Source: JAFGPL01 sp963781805
GTDB lineage: Bacteria > Bacteroidota > Bacteroidia > Bacteroidales > UBA10428
Reading direction: 5' to 3'
Length of the DNA: 64,000 bases
Assembly: GCA_963781805.1 (NCBI GenBank)
Contig: CAWAHF010000004.1
Coordinates: 3,596,001-3,660,000, forward strand
This document shows, piece by piece, positions 35,504-45,070 of this stretch (within the stretch, counting starts at the first letter, position 1; the number at the start of each line of letters is the position of its first letter). A program made the position numbers and the translations under genes. The notes below the pieces were generated by a model, which searched no databases, was not told the origin of the DNA, and was given only the letters and a program-made list of their open reading frames with translations.

Positions 35504-37376
35504 ATCTTCCAACATAAGCAAGTAAAATATTTATATCGGCTGGAGATACTCCAGAAATTCTTGAGGCCCGACCAATGCTATTAGGTTTATATTTTGTAAG
35601 TTTCTGACGCGCTTCTGTTGATAAAGACAATAATTTATTATAATTGAAATCTTCCTTTAGAGTTACATTTTCTAAACGATTAATTTTTTCAGCTAAAATT
35701 TTTTCTCTAATTTCATACCCTTTATATTTTATATCAACTTCTATAGAATTAATTAATTCTTTTCTATTTTCAATTTCACCATTATCATTAGTGAAAATGC
35801 CATTTAAAAAACATAATAAATTAAAAAGATTTATTTGGGGTCTTAATATTAAATCATAAATCTTAATTTTTTGTTTTATACCCTGAGTACCACTTTTATT
35901 CAAGTATTCATTTATAAATTTTGGCTCTAAACTTTCTTCTTTTAAAAATTTAATAATTTCTCTTTTTTTACCAAGTTTTTCAGAAAATATCTTGTATCTA
36001 ATTTTGCTAGCCAAACCAATTTTATATGATTTCTCAGTCAATCTTTCATCACAATTATCTTGTCGTAAAAGTATTCTGTACTCAGCACGAGAAGTAAACA
36101 TTCTATAGGGTTCATCCACACCTTTTGTAACCAGATCATCAATTAATACACCTATATACGATTCATCACGTTTTAATATAAATTCTTCTCTATTATTTAA
36201 TTTAAGATGAGCATTAATTCCAGCTATAATTCCTTGACCTGCAGCCTCTTCATAACCTGTAGTTCCATTAATTTGTCCTGCAAAAAATAAATTTTCAATT
36301 TTTTTAGTCTCCAGGGTATGCTTCAACTGATACGGAGGATAATAATCATATTCGATTGCATATCCAGGACGAAATATTTTAACATTCTCTAACCCTTTTA
36401 TTTTTTTTAATGCTTGATATTGAATATCCAATGGTAATGAAGACGAAAAACCATTTATGTAATATTCAATTGTATTTTTTCCTTCAGGTTCAAGAAAAAG
36501 TTGATGGCTATTTTTAGAAGCAAAAGTTACAATCTTATCCTCAATACTAGGGCAATATCTTGGTCCAATTCCATTTATTATTCCAGCATACAGCGGGGAA
36601 TCCTTAAATCCCTTCTCAAGTATTCGATGAACTTCCTCGTTAGTATATGTTATATAACAATTATAATTTGTCTTTATAGGTCTTTTTGTAAGAAATGAAA
36701 AATTACCTCCCCCGGAATCTCCTTTCTGTTCTTCTAATTCAGAAAAATTAATTGTTCTTCCATCAATTCTGGCTGGAGTACCTGTTTTCATCCTACCTAC
36801 CTCAAAACCATTTTCCTTTAATTGATCAGATATCCCATAGGATGAGGATTCTGAAATTCTACCACCCCTCAATTTAGTTCTTCCTATATGTATTAAACCA
36901 TTTTCAAAAGTTCCTGATGTTAAAATGACAGCCTTAGCTTCAAATTCAATATTCGTTTTAGTATTAACACCGCAAACATAGTTACCTTTAAATTTCAAAC
37001 TAATTACAGTGTCCTGCCAAATATCTATGTTTTTATTTTTTTCAATTATTTTTCTCCATTCTATTGTAAACCTGGTCCTGTCACATTGCGCTCTTGGACT
37101 CCACATCGCAGGACCTTTTGACTTATTTAACATTCTAAATTGAATCATCGACTTGTCAGTAACAATTCCTGAAAATCCACCCAAAGCGTCTATCTCCCTG
37201 ATAATCTGTCCTTTGGCTATACCGCCCATAGCAGGATTACATGACATTTGAGCAATTTTTGTCATGTCCATAGTTATTAAAAGTACTTTAGACCCCATAT
37301 TAGCAGCAGCAGAAGCAGCTTCACATCCAGCATGTCCTGCTCCTATAACAATAATATCATAGTGCATCAAGATCAT
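35502..37376 (-). CDS. mnmG: tRNA uridine-5-carboxymethylaminomethyl modification enzyme MnmG (GidA)
   Basis: A 624-residue FAD protein that, with MnmE, modifies U34 of tRNAs. The N-terminal dinucleotide-binding motif IGAGHAGCEAA, the NPAMGGIAKGQ block, GIGPRYCPSIEDKI, and the C-terminal PNSIGRASRISGVSPADI are all present and length is normal. Start at ATG 37376, or at the ATG nine bases later. In many bacteria mnmG lies close to parAB and the origin, which fits the two parS-like sites at its 3' end. It is part of a long leftward gene run. Confidence 0.96.
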   Translation of the reverse strand: MILMHYDIIVIGAGHAGCEAASAAANMGSKVLLITMDMTKIAQMSCNPAMGGIAKGQIIREIDALGGFSGIVTDKSMIQFRMLNKSKGPAMWSPRAQCDRTRFTIEWRKIIEKNKNIDIWQDTVISLKFKGNYVCGVNTKTNIEFEAKAVILTSGTFENGLIHIGRTKLRGGRISESSSYGISDQLKENGFEVGRMKTGTPARIDGRTINFSELEEQKGDSGGGNFSFLTKRPIKTNYNCYITYTNEEVHRILEKGFKDSPLYAGIINGIGPRYCPSIEDKIVTFASKNSHQLFLEPEGKNTIEYYINGFSSSLPLDIQYQALKKIKGLENVKIFRPGYAIEYDYYPPYQLKHTLETKKIENLFFAGQINGTTGYEEAAGQGIIAGINAHLKLNNREEFILKRDESYIGVLIDDLVTKGVDEPYRMFTSRAEYRILLRQDNCDERLTEKSYKIGLASKIRYKIFSEKLGKKREIIKFLKEESLEPKFINEYLNKSGTQGIKQKIKIYDLILRPQINLFNLLCFLNGIFTNDNGEIENRKELINSIEVDIKYKGYEIREKILAEKINRLENVTLKEDFNYNKLLSLSTEARQKLTKYKPNSIGRASRISGVSPADINILLAYVGR

Positions 37377-37421
37377 TTAAACAATTGTTATGTAAATTAC
37401 AATAGGTAATTTCTTTATATT

Positions 37422-37850
37422 CTAACTTTTATCTTTTTTAAACAAGTAATAATCTTCTTTGTTTCGAATTTTCTCTTTCAATTCCTCATTATAATCATCA
37501 TAACCAATTAAATGTAAAATCCCATGAATAATAACTCTAAACATTTCAGATTTTATATCACCCTTAGAATAAATCTCAGCATTATTAATTATGCGATCCA
37601 TACTAATATAAAGTTCGCCGCTAATCCTATTCTTTTTAATTTCGGCAAAAGTAATTATATCAGTATAATAATCATGATTTAAAAAAAAATTATTGATTTT
37701 TTTAATATAATTATCAGATGCAATTATGATACTTATTTTTCCCGGTAAACACTTTTCTTCCCGAAATATTGTTTCTAATATTTTGCCAATAACTTTTTTA
37801 TCTATCTTTAAAACAGATTTCTCTAAATAATTAATCTCCAGACTAATCAC
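37422..37850 (-). CDS. ybeY: Endoribonuclease YbeY (rRNA maturation factor)
   Basis: A 142-residue metal-dependent RNase involved in 16S rRNA 3'-end maturation. The fold signature FLNHDYYTDIITFAE and the metal motif HGILHLIGYDDYNEE are visible. In the usual H-x3-H-x5-H motif the third histidine is replaced by Asp (HGILHLIGYDD); I recall a non-His residue here in other Bacteroidota, so this may be a lineage trait. It abuts the RsbW-like gene with no gap and lies 45 nt upstream of mnmG. Confidence 0.9.
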   Translation of the reverse strand: MISLEINYLEKSVLKIDKKVIGKILETIFREEKCLPGKISIIIASDNYIKKINNFFLNHDYYTDIITFAEIKKNRISGELYISMDRIINNAEIYSKGDIKSEMFRVIIHGILHLIGYDDYNEELKEKIRNKEDYYLFKKDKS

Positions 37851-38249
37851 CTACTTTAAATTGAACTCCAATTCCACCGTGGCACCATTTCTGCTAAATT
37901 CAATACTATCTGACAACTTTTCCATTAAAAATATACCTCTCCCATTAACATTTTCAATATTTTCAGGTGCCGTAGGATCAGGAATATTTTTATAATCAAA
38001 ACCATCACCCTCATCTTCTATTTTTATCTTCAATTTACTTTCTTCTTTACTGATTAAAATATTGACGAGTTTATTTTCATCTAATTTATTACCATGCAAT
38101 ATTGCGTTATTTGCAGCTTCCAACGAGGCAATTAAAATATTTCCATATATATCAGAACTAATATTAAATTCAGCAGACAATTCATCAACCAATTTCTCAA
38201 CCTTTCTAAGATTTTCAATTCTTGATGACAATTTAAATGTTCTTTCCAT
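37851..38249 (-). CDS. RsbW/SpoIIAB-like ATP-binding regulator (HATPase_c)
   Basis: A 132-residue serine-kinase-type HATPase. The N box is ASLEAANNAILHGN (about 46-59), the G1 box EDEGDGFDY (about 77-85) and the G2 region NGRGIFLMEKLSD (about 103-115). Such proteins phosphorylate anti-sigma-factor antagonists or act as anti-sigma factors. No STAS antagonist or sigma factor gene is adjacent, so its partner is elsewhere. Directly adjacent to ybeY (stop and start touch). Confidence 0.85.
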   Translation of the reverse strand: MERTFKLSSRIENLRKVEKLVDELSAEFNISSDIYGNILIASLEAANNAILHGNKLDENKLVNILISKEESKLKIKIEDEGDGFDYKNIPDPTAPENIENVNGRGIFLMEKLSDSIEFSRNGATVELEFNLK

Positions 38250-38368
38250 TAATTTTCAATTTATATTAGCGAATAAGTAAGATTGTATACTTTAATTCAC
38301 CAAATATGTTACTAAATTAGTCAATAAATAAAATATTTTGGCAAAAATTAATTGCTTTTTTATTTCTC

Positions 38369-39571
38369 TTATCTGCTTAACCAAAGTTCAGGATCATTCT
38401 TTTCCATCTCCTTCCAAACCTGAAAATTTAATATCGTTTCATTATTGTCAGAATCTGTAAAAATTCTACCAATTTTTTGTTTTGTATTTACCCTATCACC
38501 TTCTTTTACAAAAACTTCATCAAGATTATTATATAGTGTGAAATAATTTCCATGTTTAATAATTAGTGCAAAATTCGAACCTGGTAAAGTAAAAATCTTT
38601 GAAACAGTACCATTAAAAACAGCACGTGCATCACTATTCTTAACTGTACTAATATATATTCCATCATTTCTAATTTTAACGTTATGCAAAACAGGATGTT
38701 CCTGCACTCCAAACTTTCCTGTAATTATGCCTTGATTAGTTGGCCAGGGTAATCTACCTTTATTTGCTTCAAAATTATTTGATATTATTTTTTCCTCGGG
38801 AGTAAGCATTTCATAAAGTTTTTTCCCTCCAACTTTTTTTCTCTCTTTCTCAACCAATTTTGTTATTTCATTCTCTATTTTTTTTGCTATTTTCTTTTTT
38901 TCTTCAATTTCAGCTAATAATTCGTTTTCCCTTTTTTGCAGGTTATTAAATAATTTACGCTTTTTATCCTTTTCTTTTGTTATGTTTAATAATTCTGACT
39001 CCCTTTCAGCAATAAGTGTTTTTTTATTCTTTTTTTGCTCTATTAATTCATTGTTTTTATTTAAAATAACCTTTTCAAAGGCTAAAATCAATTTTGCCTG
39101 ACGATTTTTATATTCCAAATATAATTGCATATACTTAACGCGTTTATATGCTTGATTAAAACTATTTGAAGCAAAAATATACATCAAAAAATTTTCCTTT
39201 CTTTTATTTTTATAGGCATTATATATTATTTTGGCATATTCCATTTTAATATCCTTTAAATCATTATTCAAAGAATTAATCAGTTCAATATTATCGATAA
39301 TATTTTTGTCAAGGCTCTTAACTTCAATATTTAAATTCTCAATATACTTATTTTGATATTCAACTTTTTTAGTTAATAAATTAAGTTCAGAAATGGATTC
39401 TTTTTTCTTAGTATTTGCTTCTTCAATCATTTTTTCCATTAACTCGATATCCTTTTTTATTTTATTTTGCTTATTTTTTAATTCCAATGAAGATTGAGCA
39501 TTCAAAGGATTACTAAATAAAAATAAAATAATTAAAAAATTTATTAATCTATTTAGATAATTAAATGACAT
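38369..39571 (-). CDS. EnvC-like murein hydrolase activator (coiled coil + degenerate LytM)
   Basis: A 400-residue exported protein: signal peptide about 1-25 (ending LNAQ), long coiled coil from about 28 to 250 rich in Lys, Glu and Asn, then a LytM/M23 fold (GKFGVQEHPVLHNVKIRNDG ... KHGNYFTLYNNLDEV). In active M23 enzymes the metal ligands would be the His/Asp of HxGxD and the HxH of YAHL; here they are NDGIY and YNNLD, so the domain is catalytically dead, as in EnvC. EnvC activates amidases under control of FtsEX; ftsX is at 10.6 kb in this window. 15 nt behind the TPR lipoprotein gene. Confidence 0.88.
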   Translation of the reverse strand: MSFNYLNRLINFLIILFLFSNPLNAQSSLELKNKQNKIKKDIELMEKMIEEANTKKKESISELNLLTKKVEYQNKYIENLNIEVKSLDKNIIDNIELINSLNNDLKDIKMEYAKIIYNAYKNKRKENFLMYIFASNSFNQAYKRVKYMQLYLEYKNRQAKLILAFEKVILNKNNELIEQKKNKKTLIAERESELLNITKEKDKKRKLFNNLQKRENELLAEIEEKKKIAKKIENEITKLVEKERKKVGGKKLYEMLTPEEKIISNNFEANKGRLPWPTNQGIITGKFGVQEHPVLHNVKIRNDGIYISTVKNSDARAVFNGTVSKIFTLPGSNFALIIKHGNYFTLYNNLDEVFVKEGDRVNTKQKIGRIFTDSDNNETILNFQVWKEMEKNDPELWLSR

Positions 39572-39586
39572 TCTTTAGAAAAATTA

Positions 39587-41311
39587 TCAATTAATTAAAT
39601 TATTAGAATTCTGAATTTTTTCTAATAATTCCTTATTGGTTGAATCAATATTATATGCTTTTTTCCAAACATTTAAAGCTTCTGAGTATTTTAATAGCTT
39701 AAACAATATATCACCATAATGATTCAAAATTTCAGGATTTTTATTATCAGAGTATTTGACAGCTTTTTCAATATATTTTAATGCAGGCTTCATTTCATTA
39801 CGTTGAAATAAGACCCATGCATATGTATCCAAATAAATAGCATTATTAGGTTCTTTTTTTATCGTAAGTTCACTCAATTTTTCAGCTCTATCTAAATTTT
39901 TCTTACGTAAAGTCAAATAATAGGCATAATTATTCCGAATTATCAAATTTTTTGGATCTATATTTAAAGCTTTTTCAAAATAAAAATCGCTGCTATCCTG
40001 TTCATCTATATTTCTAAAACTTTCTCCTAAATAATTAAAAAACTGTACTTTATCGAAAGTATCATTTGTTTTATTAATTCCTTCCTTAAAAACATCAATT
40101 GCTTTAGTAAGATCATTTATTTTCATTAAACCTATCCCCTTAAACAAATATAAATTAGCTGCTTCACTATACTTTTTAAGTGCCAAATTGGCATAATATA
40201 AAAGACTATCATTATTTCCTAATGCATTTTCAATGTAAAGAACTTTTTCATATTCATTGCTGTCTTCCTCGTTCTTTGAAATTATAAATTTTAATTCATC
40301 AAGTGCATCATTTAACAAATTACCTTTCAAATAAACATCAACAGCTAACTTATGAACTCTTATATCATTTTTATAAAAATCTGCAAAATATCTGGTTAAT
40401 TGCATTATATCCTTTTCATACGATTTGAATAAATAATTGTTATTTAATAAATTAATAATTATCAAGAGTTTATCCCTTATTTCAATATTCCTGTTATAAA
40501 TTGCATCCCTATAATATTTAAAAGCTTCTTTACCTCTATTATTATTTATTAAAAAATCTGCATATGATAAAATAACTTTATAGTTAGTTGAATCTAACCT
40601 AACAATTTTTGTATATATTCTATCCGCTTCATCTTCTTTGCCAATATCAGAATAATATTCAGCCAGTAATCCATGCAGATCAATATTATCAGGAAAACTA
40701 GCAATTCCTTTTCTTAATTCTTTAATGGCTTTTTTCTTCGCATTTTTATTTTCATATATACTATATTTAAGATATACCAAACGTTCATGCAATCCTTCTA
40801 TTTTTATAATCTTTTTTATAGTTTTTAGTGCCTTGGAATATTCTTTATTCTCTTTATACAACAATGCCAGATTATATAAATGAGTGCTATTATCTACATT
40901 TAAATTAACAATTTTTTTATATACAATAATTGTACTATCAATATTATGTTTTAATTGAAAAATACTTGCAAGGTTTTGAAGGTACCATATATTTGAATTT
41001 TCAAGATCAACACTTTTTTTTGCATAATTTTTTGCTAAATCTATCTGGCCTAATTTCAATAAGATAGTTGAAAGTTGATAATAAACAGCTGCGCTTTTAG
41101 GGTTATATTTTAGACATTGACTATATAGATTAATTGCATCCTTAAAATTTCCGAAAATAGATAATTTTGTAGCTTCAGTAAAAGCATAATAATATTCCAA
41201 TTCCTGCTCTTGAGTCTTAAAAATGTTTTCATTTTTTGAAACTGGACTCCTAAAAATACCACAAGAATTAAAAACAAAAATTAATATAAAAAAATATGTT
41301 ACTTTTTTCAT
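39587..41311 (-). CDS. TPR-repeat lipoprotein
   Basis: A 574-residue lipoprotein: the N-terminus MKKVTYFFILIFVFNSCG has a lipobox (FNSC) with Cys17 as lipid anchor. The rest is a chain of tetratricopeptide repeats, recognisable as repeated pairs such as YNPKSAAVYYQLSTILLKLG, NLNVDNSTHLYNLALLYKE and DPKNLIIRNNYAYYLTLRKK. It probably acts as a protein-protein scaffold at the envelope. Placed between dut (2-nt gap) and the EnvC-like gene, so a role in cell-wall or division machinery is possible but not shown. Confidence 0.85.
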   Translation of the reverse strand: MKKVTYFFILIFVFNSCGIFRSPVSKNENIFKTQEQELEYYYAFTEATKLSIFGNFKDAINLYSQCLKYNPKSAAVYYQLSTILLKLGQIDLAKNYAKKSVDLENSNIWYLQNLASIFQLKHNIDSTIIVYKKIVNLNVDNSTHLYNLALLYKENKEYSKALKTIKKIIKIEGLHERLVYLKYSIYENKNAKKKAIKELRKGIASFPDNIDLHGLLAEYYSDIGKEDEADRIYTKIVRLDSTNYKVILSYADFLINNNRGKEAFKYYRDAIYNRNIEIRDKLLIIINLLNNNYLFKSYEKDIMQLTRYFADFYKNDIRVHKLAVDVYLKGNLLNDALDELKFIISKNEEDSNEYEKVLYIENALGNNDSLLYYANLALKKYSEAANLYLFKGIGLMKINDLTKAIDVFKEGINKTNDTFDKVQFFNYLGESFRNIDEQDSSDFYFEKALNIDPKNLIIRNNYAYYLTLRKKNLDRAEKLSELTIKKEPNNAIYLDTYAWVLFQRNEMKPALKYIEKAVKYSDNKNPEILNHYGDILFKLLKYSEALNVWKKAYNIDSTNKELLEKIQNSNNLIN

Positions 41312-41313
41312 TC

Positions 41314-41745
41314 CTAAACTCCTGTATGACCAAAACCTCCAGCACCACGTATTGTTTCATTTATTTCATCAACATTAATCCAATCTGCCCGCTCATGTCG
41401 AGCAATAATCATTTGGCAAATTCTATCACCGTCTTTAATAACAAAATTTTCGTTTGAAAGATTTATTAAAATTACTTTTACCTCACCTCGATAGTCAGCA
41501 TCTATAGTGCCCGGAGTATTTAATACAGTAATTCCAAATTTTGCCGCAAGTCCGCTTCTTGGCCGTATTTGTGCTTCATAACCTTCAGGTAATTCAATAT
41601 ATAAACCCGTTGAAACAATTACTCTTTGCAAAGGTTTCAAATTAATATCATCTTTAATATCAGCACGTAAATCCATTCCAGCAGAATGAATAGTCTCATA
41701 TTTAGGTAATTCATGTTTTGATTTATTGACTATTTTTACTTTCAT
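41314..41745 (-). CDS. dut: dUTP diphosphatase
   Basis: A 143-residue trimeric dUTPase that hydrolyses dUTP to dUMP. All five motifs are present: AGMDLRAD, PRSGLAAKFG, GTIDADYRGE, GDRICQMIIA and the C-terminal RGAGGFGHTG (His in place of the more usual Ser). The start overlaps the flippase stop by one base, indicating translational coupling. Confidence 0.96.
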   Translation of the reverse strand: MKVKIVNKSKHELPKYETIHSAGMDLRADIKDDINLKPLQRVIVSTGLYIELPEGYEAQIRPRSGLAAKFGITVLNTPGTIDADYRGEVKVILINLSNENFVIKDGDRICQMIIARHERADWINVDEINETIRGAGGFGHTGV

Positions 41746-43226
41746 TATTTAATACGTTGAAAAGTTTTTATTAATCCTTCCCTCCAAATAACAAAAATAG
41801 CAAAGATTGAAACTATAACTGTCTTAATAGCTAAATTTAAAATCAACGCTTTAACATCAATTAACTTACTTAGGATAACTAATCCTATTCCAATGACAAA
41901 ATATAATAATATTCTCATTATATTATATTTAATATGGTAATATCTAACACTAAAAATAAATGAAAACAAAACCATTAATCCATAAGCAATAACAGTAGCC
42001 ACAGCCGATGCATGATAACTATATTTTGGTACATATAGAATATTTAAAACAATAGTTGCTATGGCACCTATTGAAGCAATATAAACAGCATAAATAGTCT
42101 TTTCCGAAAGTTTAAACCAAACTGAATGATTATAATAAATACCACTAAAAATATAAGCCACTATTATGTAAGGCACAACACCTAATCCTTCCTGATAAGC
42201 AGGAGCAATAAAATACTTAATATAATTTAAAAATATCATAATAATCAAACCCATAAAAACAGCAATACCAACAAACAAATTCATTAAGGAAGCATATTGC
42301 TTTTTAGAATCAATATTCTTTTCATAATTGAAAAAGAAAGGTTCAATGGCAAATCTATACATCTGAATAAAAAGCAAAATGAAAGCAGCAATTTTATAGT
42401 TAGCACCGTATATCGCTAAATCATGTAAACCTTGTACTTTATTTGGAATCAATTGTTTTAAAATACTTCTGTCCAAGGACTCATTTATTATACCGGCAAA
42501 TCCAGCAATTAAAAGCGGCCATCCAAATTTTAATAGTGTTTTTAATAAATTCCAATTAATCTTTTTAATCGCAAATTCTCTCAATTCAGGCAATAACAAT
42601 AAAAGAATAATACTACTAGTAAGTAAATTTGCCAGTAAAACAAATTTAACACTAACATCACCATTACTGTTTTCTATGAATGTTTTTAACCCGATAGCAG
42701 GTAAAAAATTATAGAAAACCAATATTAAAATAATATTTACAAAAACATTTATACCTTTAAAAATGGCAAATTTTTTAGTTTTTTCTAATACTCTAAGCTT
42801 TGCAAAAGGTATAGCAGAAAAAGCTTCAATAGCAACAATAAAAACCAAAAAAATTATAAGATCTTTTTCACTCGAGTATTTCAGAAAATTGCTTATTGGC
42901 TTAATAAAAATAGTTACCAATAAAATAAATGCTAACGATGTAGCAAACACAGAAGTTATTATAGTAGAAAATACCTTATCCTTTACATTTTTTTTATTAT
43001 AAAATCGAAAATAAGCAGTTTCCATTCCGTAGGTAAGTAATATCAATAAAAAACTTAAATATGCATACAATTCAGTAAGTTTACCATATTCTCCTATATT
43101 ATCTTTAAACACATAATAAGTAAAATATGGAGTTAAAATGATATAATTTAATACACGCGGAACCATTGTTCCCAATCCATAAATTAAAGTCTGTCCGCCT
43201 AATTTCCTATAAATACTTTCATTCAT
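41745..43226 (-). CDS. Polysaccharide/oligosaccharide flippase of the MOP superfamily (Wzx-like)
   Basis: A 493-residue integral membrane protein with about 14 hydrophobic helices. The N-terminus (YRKLGGQTLIYGLGTMVPRV) and the cytoplasmic-side signature FRFYNKKN resemble Wzx/RfbX and MATE-like exporters of lipid-linked sugars. It heads the leftward run dut-TPR-EnvC-RsbW-ybeY-mnmG-uvrC. Substrate not inferable; a lipid II or O-unit role is possible. Confidence 0.85.
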   Translation of the reverse strand: MNESIYRKLGGQTLIYGLGTMVPRVLNYIILTPYFTYYVFKDNIGEYGKLTELYAYLSFLLILLTYGMETAYFRFYNKKNVKDKVFSTIITSVFATSLAFILLVTIFIKPISNFLKYSSEKDLIIFLVFIVAIEAFSAIPFAKLRVLEKTKKFAIFKGINVFVNIILILVFYNFLPAIGLKTFIENSNGDVSVKFVLLANLLTSSIILLLLLPELREFAIKKINWNLLKTLLKFGWPLLIAGFAGIINESLDRSILKQLIPNKVQGLHDLAIYGANYKIAAFILLFIQMYRFAIEPFFFNYEKNIDSKKQYASLMNLFVGIAVFMGLIIMIFLNYIKYFIAPAYQEGLGVVPYIIVAYIFSGIYYNHSVWFKLSEKTIYAVYIASIGAIATIVLNILYVPKYSYHASAVATVIAYGLMVLFSFIFSVRYYHIKYNIMRILLYFVIGIGLVILSKLIDVKALILNLAIKTVIVSIFAIFVIWREGLIKTFQRIK

Positions 43227-43365
43227 AAATTATTGTAAAATATAAATACATCTTATATATATTAAATTCATGTATAATTAAAATTCTTAATTATTAAATT
43301 TAACTTTTTATATTATTAAAAATAATTCAACAATTTAGGTAAGTTTAAAAAAATCAATATTTATT

Positions 43366-43373
43366 TAACTTTG
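43366..43373 (+). promoter_or_regulatory. Bacteroidota -7 element TAACTTTG for the cyclophilin gene
   Basis: An exact TAnnTTTG match 23 nt before the ATG at 43389; the in-frame TTG at 43371 lies inside it and is not a start. No clear -33. Confidence 0.55.
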
Positions 43374-43388
43374 TTCAAAATTCGTAAA

Positions 43389-44036
43389 ATGAAAAAAATA
43401 TTTTTTGTAATAACATTATTTTGTTTTTCTTTAGTTTCATTCTCTCAAAAAGTAGTAATAACTACAACATACGGCAATATTACAATAAAACTCTATGACG
43501 ATACTCCTTTTCATCAGGAAAACTTTTTAAAACTAGTAAAGCAAAAGTTTTACGATAGCCTGTTATTTCATAGAATAATTAAAGATTTTATGATACAAAC
43601 AGGTGATCCACTTTCTAAAAATGCAAAACCCGGAGAATCTTTGGGTAGAGGTGGTACAAATTATACCATGCCAGCTGAATTTAGAAAAGAGTATTATCAT
43701 AAAAAAGGGGCTATAGCTGCAGCCCGTTTAGGTGACAATATTAACCCTTCAAAAGAATCATCGGGATGCCAGTTTTATATAGTTACTGGTAGAGTATTTA
43801 CCAATCAGGAATTAGATTTTATGGAAACAAAGGGTATGCATATTAAATTTACAGATGAACAACGAAATGTATATACAACAATTGGAGGTGCACCCCATTT
43901 AGACTATTCATACACAGTATTTGGAGAAGTAACTGATGGGTTTGAAGTTTTAGATAAAATTTCATCTGTAGAAACTGATAAAAACGATCGTCCATTAAAA
44001 GATATTCGTATTTTAAAAATGAAAATTTTAAAATAA
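43389..44036 (+). CDS. Secreted cyclophilin-type peptidyl-prolyl isomerase
   Basis: A 215-residue protein with a signal peptide (KKIFFVITLFCFSLVSFSQ) and a cyclophilin domain that isomerises X-Pro bonds, probably in the periplasm. Visible motifs: ITTTYGNITIKLYDD, FHRIIKDFMIQTGDP, SSGCQFYIVTG and YTVFGEVTDGFEVLDKI. An insertion between about 75 and 95 and another near 140-160 are typical of the Bacteroidota form. pheS starts 10 nt downstream, so the two are probably co-transcribed. Confidence 0.93.
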   Translation: MKKIFFVITLFCFSLVSFSQKVVITTTYGNITIKLYDDTPFHQENFLKLVKQKFYDSLLFHRIIKDFMIQTGDPLSKNAKPGESLGRGGTNYTMPAEFRKEYYHKKGAIAAARLGDNINPSKESSGCQFYIVTGRVFTNQELDFMETKGMHIKFTDEQRNVYTTIGGAPHLDYSYTVFGEVTDGFEVLDKISSVETDKNDRPLKDIRILKMKILK

Positions 44037-44046
44037 TTTAAATTAT

Positions 44047-45066
44047 ATGTTTCCTAACATTGACAATTTAATTAAAGAAATAAACTCATTCCCATTAACC
44101 GATTTAGATGAACTTGAACTATATCGAATTAAGTACTTAAGTAAAAATGGGACTATTGCCAAACTTTTCGAAAATTTTAAATCATTTTCCTCCGAAGATA
44201 AAAAGGTTTATGGTCAACAATTAAATACACTTAAAAAAGTCGCCTTACTTAAATATGAAAATTCGAAACACCTATTTGAAAAGGAATATATTAGCACTTC
44301 ATCAGTTGACTATACTTTACCATCTGAACCAACAATTTTAGGTTCAAGACATCCTATTTCCATTGTAAGAAATGAGATTATTTCCATTTTCAATAAAATA
44401 GGATTTGTAGTATCCGAAGGCCCTGAGATTGAAGATGACTGGCATAATTTTTCCGGATTGAACTTTGCTAAAGATCACCCTGCAAGAGATATGCAAGACA
44501 CCTTTTTTATTCAGACCCAACCCGAAATTTTATTAAGAACCCATACTTCTTCAGCGCAGGTACGAGTTATGGAAAATAAAAATCCACCGATTCGTAAAAT
44601 TTTTCCTGGACGTGTTTTTAGAAATGAAGCAATCTCAGCTCGTGCTCATTGCATTTTTCATCAGATAGAGGGTTTATACATCGATAAGAATGTTTCATTT
44701 GCAGATTTAAAACAAACATTACTATTTTTTGCAAAAGAATTTTTAGGAGACAAAACTGAAATAAGACTTCGGCCAAGCTTTTTTCCCTTTACTGAACCTT
44801 CAGCAGAGATGGATGTATCATGCACTATTTGCGGGGGTTCAGGCTGTAATGTCTGCAAGTATACAGGATTTGTAGAAATACTAGGTTGCGGTATGGTTGA
44901 TCCGAATGTTCTTGAATCATCAGGAATCAGCAGTAAGGATTATACCGGATTTGCATTTGGAATGGGTATAGAAAGAACTGCGATGTTAAAATACCAGGTG
45001 AATGACTTAAGATTATATTTTGAAAACGATATAAGATTCCTCAACCAATTTCGATCTAACTTTTAA
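44047..45066 (+). CDS. pheS: Phenylalanine-tRNA ligase alpha subunit
   Basis: A 339-residue class II synthetase subunit that charges tRNA-Phe with PheT. An N-terminal coiled-coil tRNA arm is followed by the catalytic domain with GFVVSEGPEIEDDWHNF, motif 2 FRNEAISARAHCIFHQIEG and motif 3 FAFGMGIERTAML. A four-cysteine knuckle (CTICGGSGCNVCK) probably binds zinc, as in several non-proteobacterial PheS. pheT is not here. It converges on ruvB with a 4-bp gap. Confidence 0.96.
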   Translation: MFPNIDNLIKEINSFPLTDLDELELYRIKYLSKNGTIAKLFENFKSFSSEDKKVYGQQLNTLKKVALLKYENSKHLFEKEYISTSSVDYTLPSEPTILGSRHPISIVRNEIISIFNKIGFVVSEGPEIEDDWHNFSGLNFAKDHPARDMQDTFFIQTQPEILLRTHTSSAQVRVMENKNPPIRKIFPGRVFRNEAISARAHCIFHQIEGLYIDKNVSFADLKQTLLFFAKEFLGDKTEIRLRPSFFPFTEPSAEMDVSCTICGGSGCNVCKYTGFVEILGCGMVDPNVLESSGISSKDYTGFAFGMGIERTAMLKYQVNDLRLYFENDIRFLNQFRSNF

Positions 45067-45070
45067 AATA

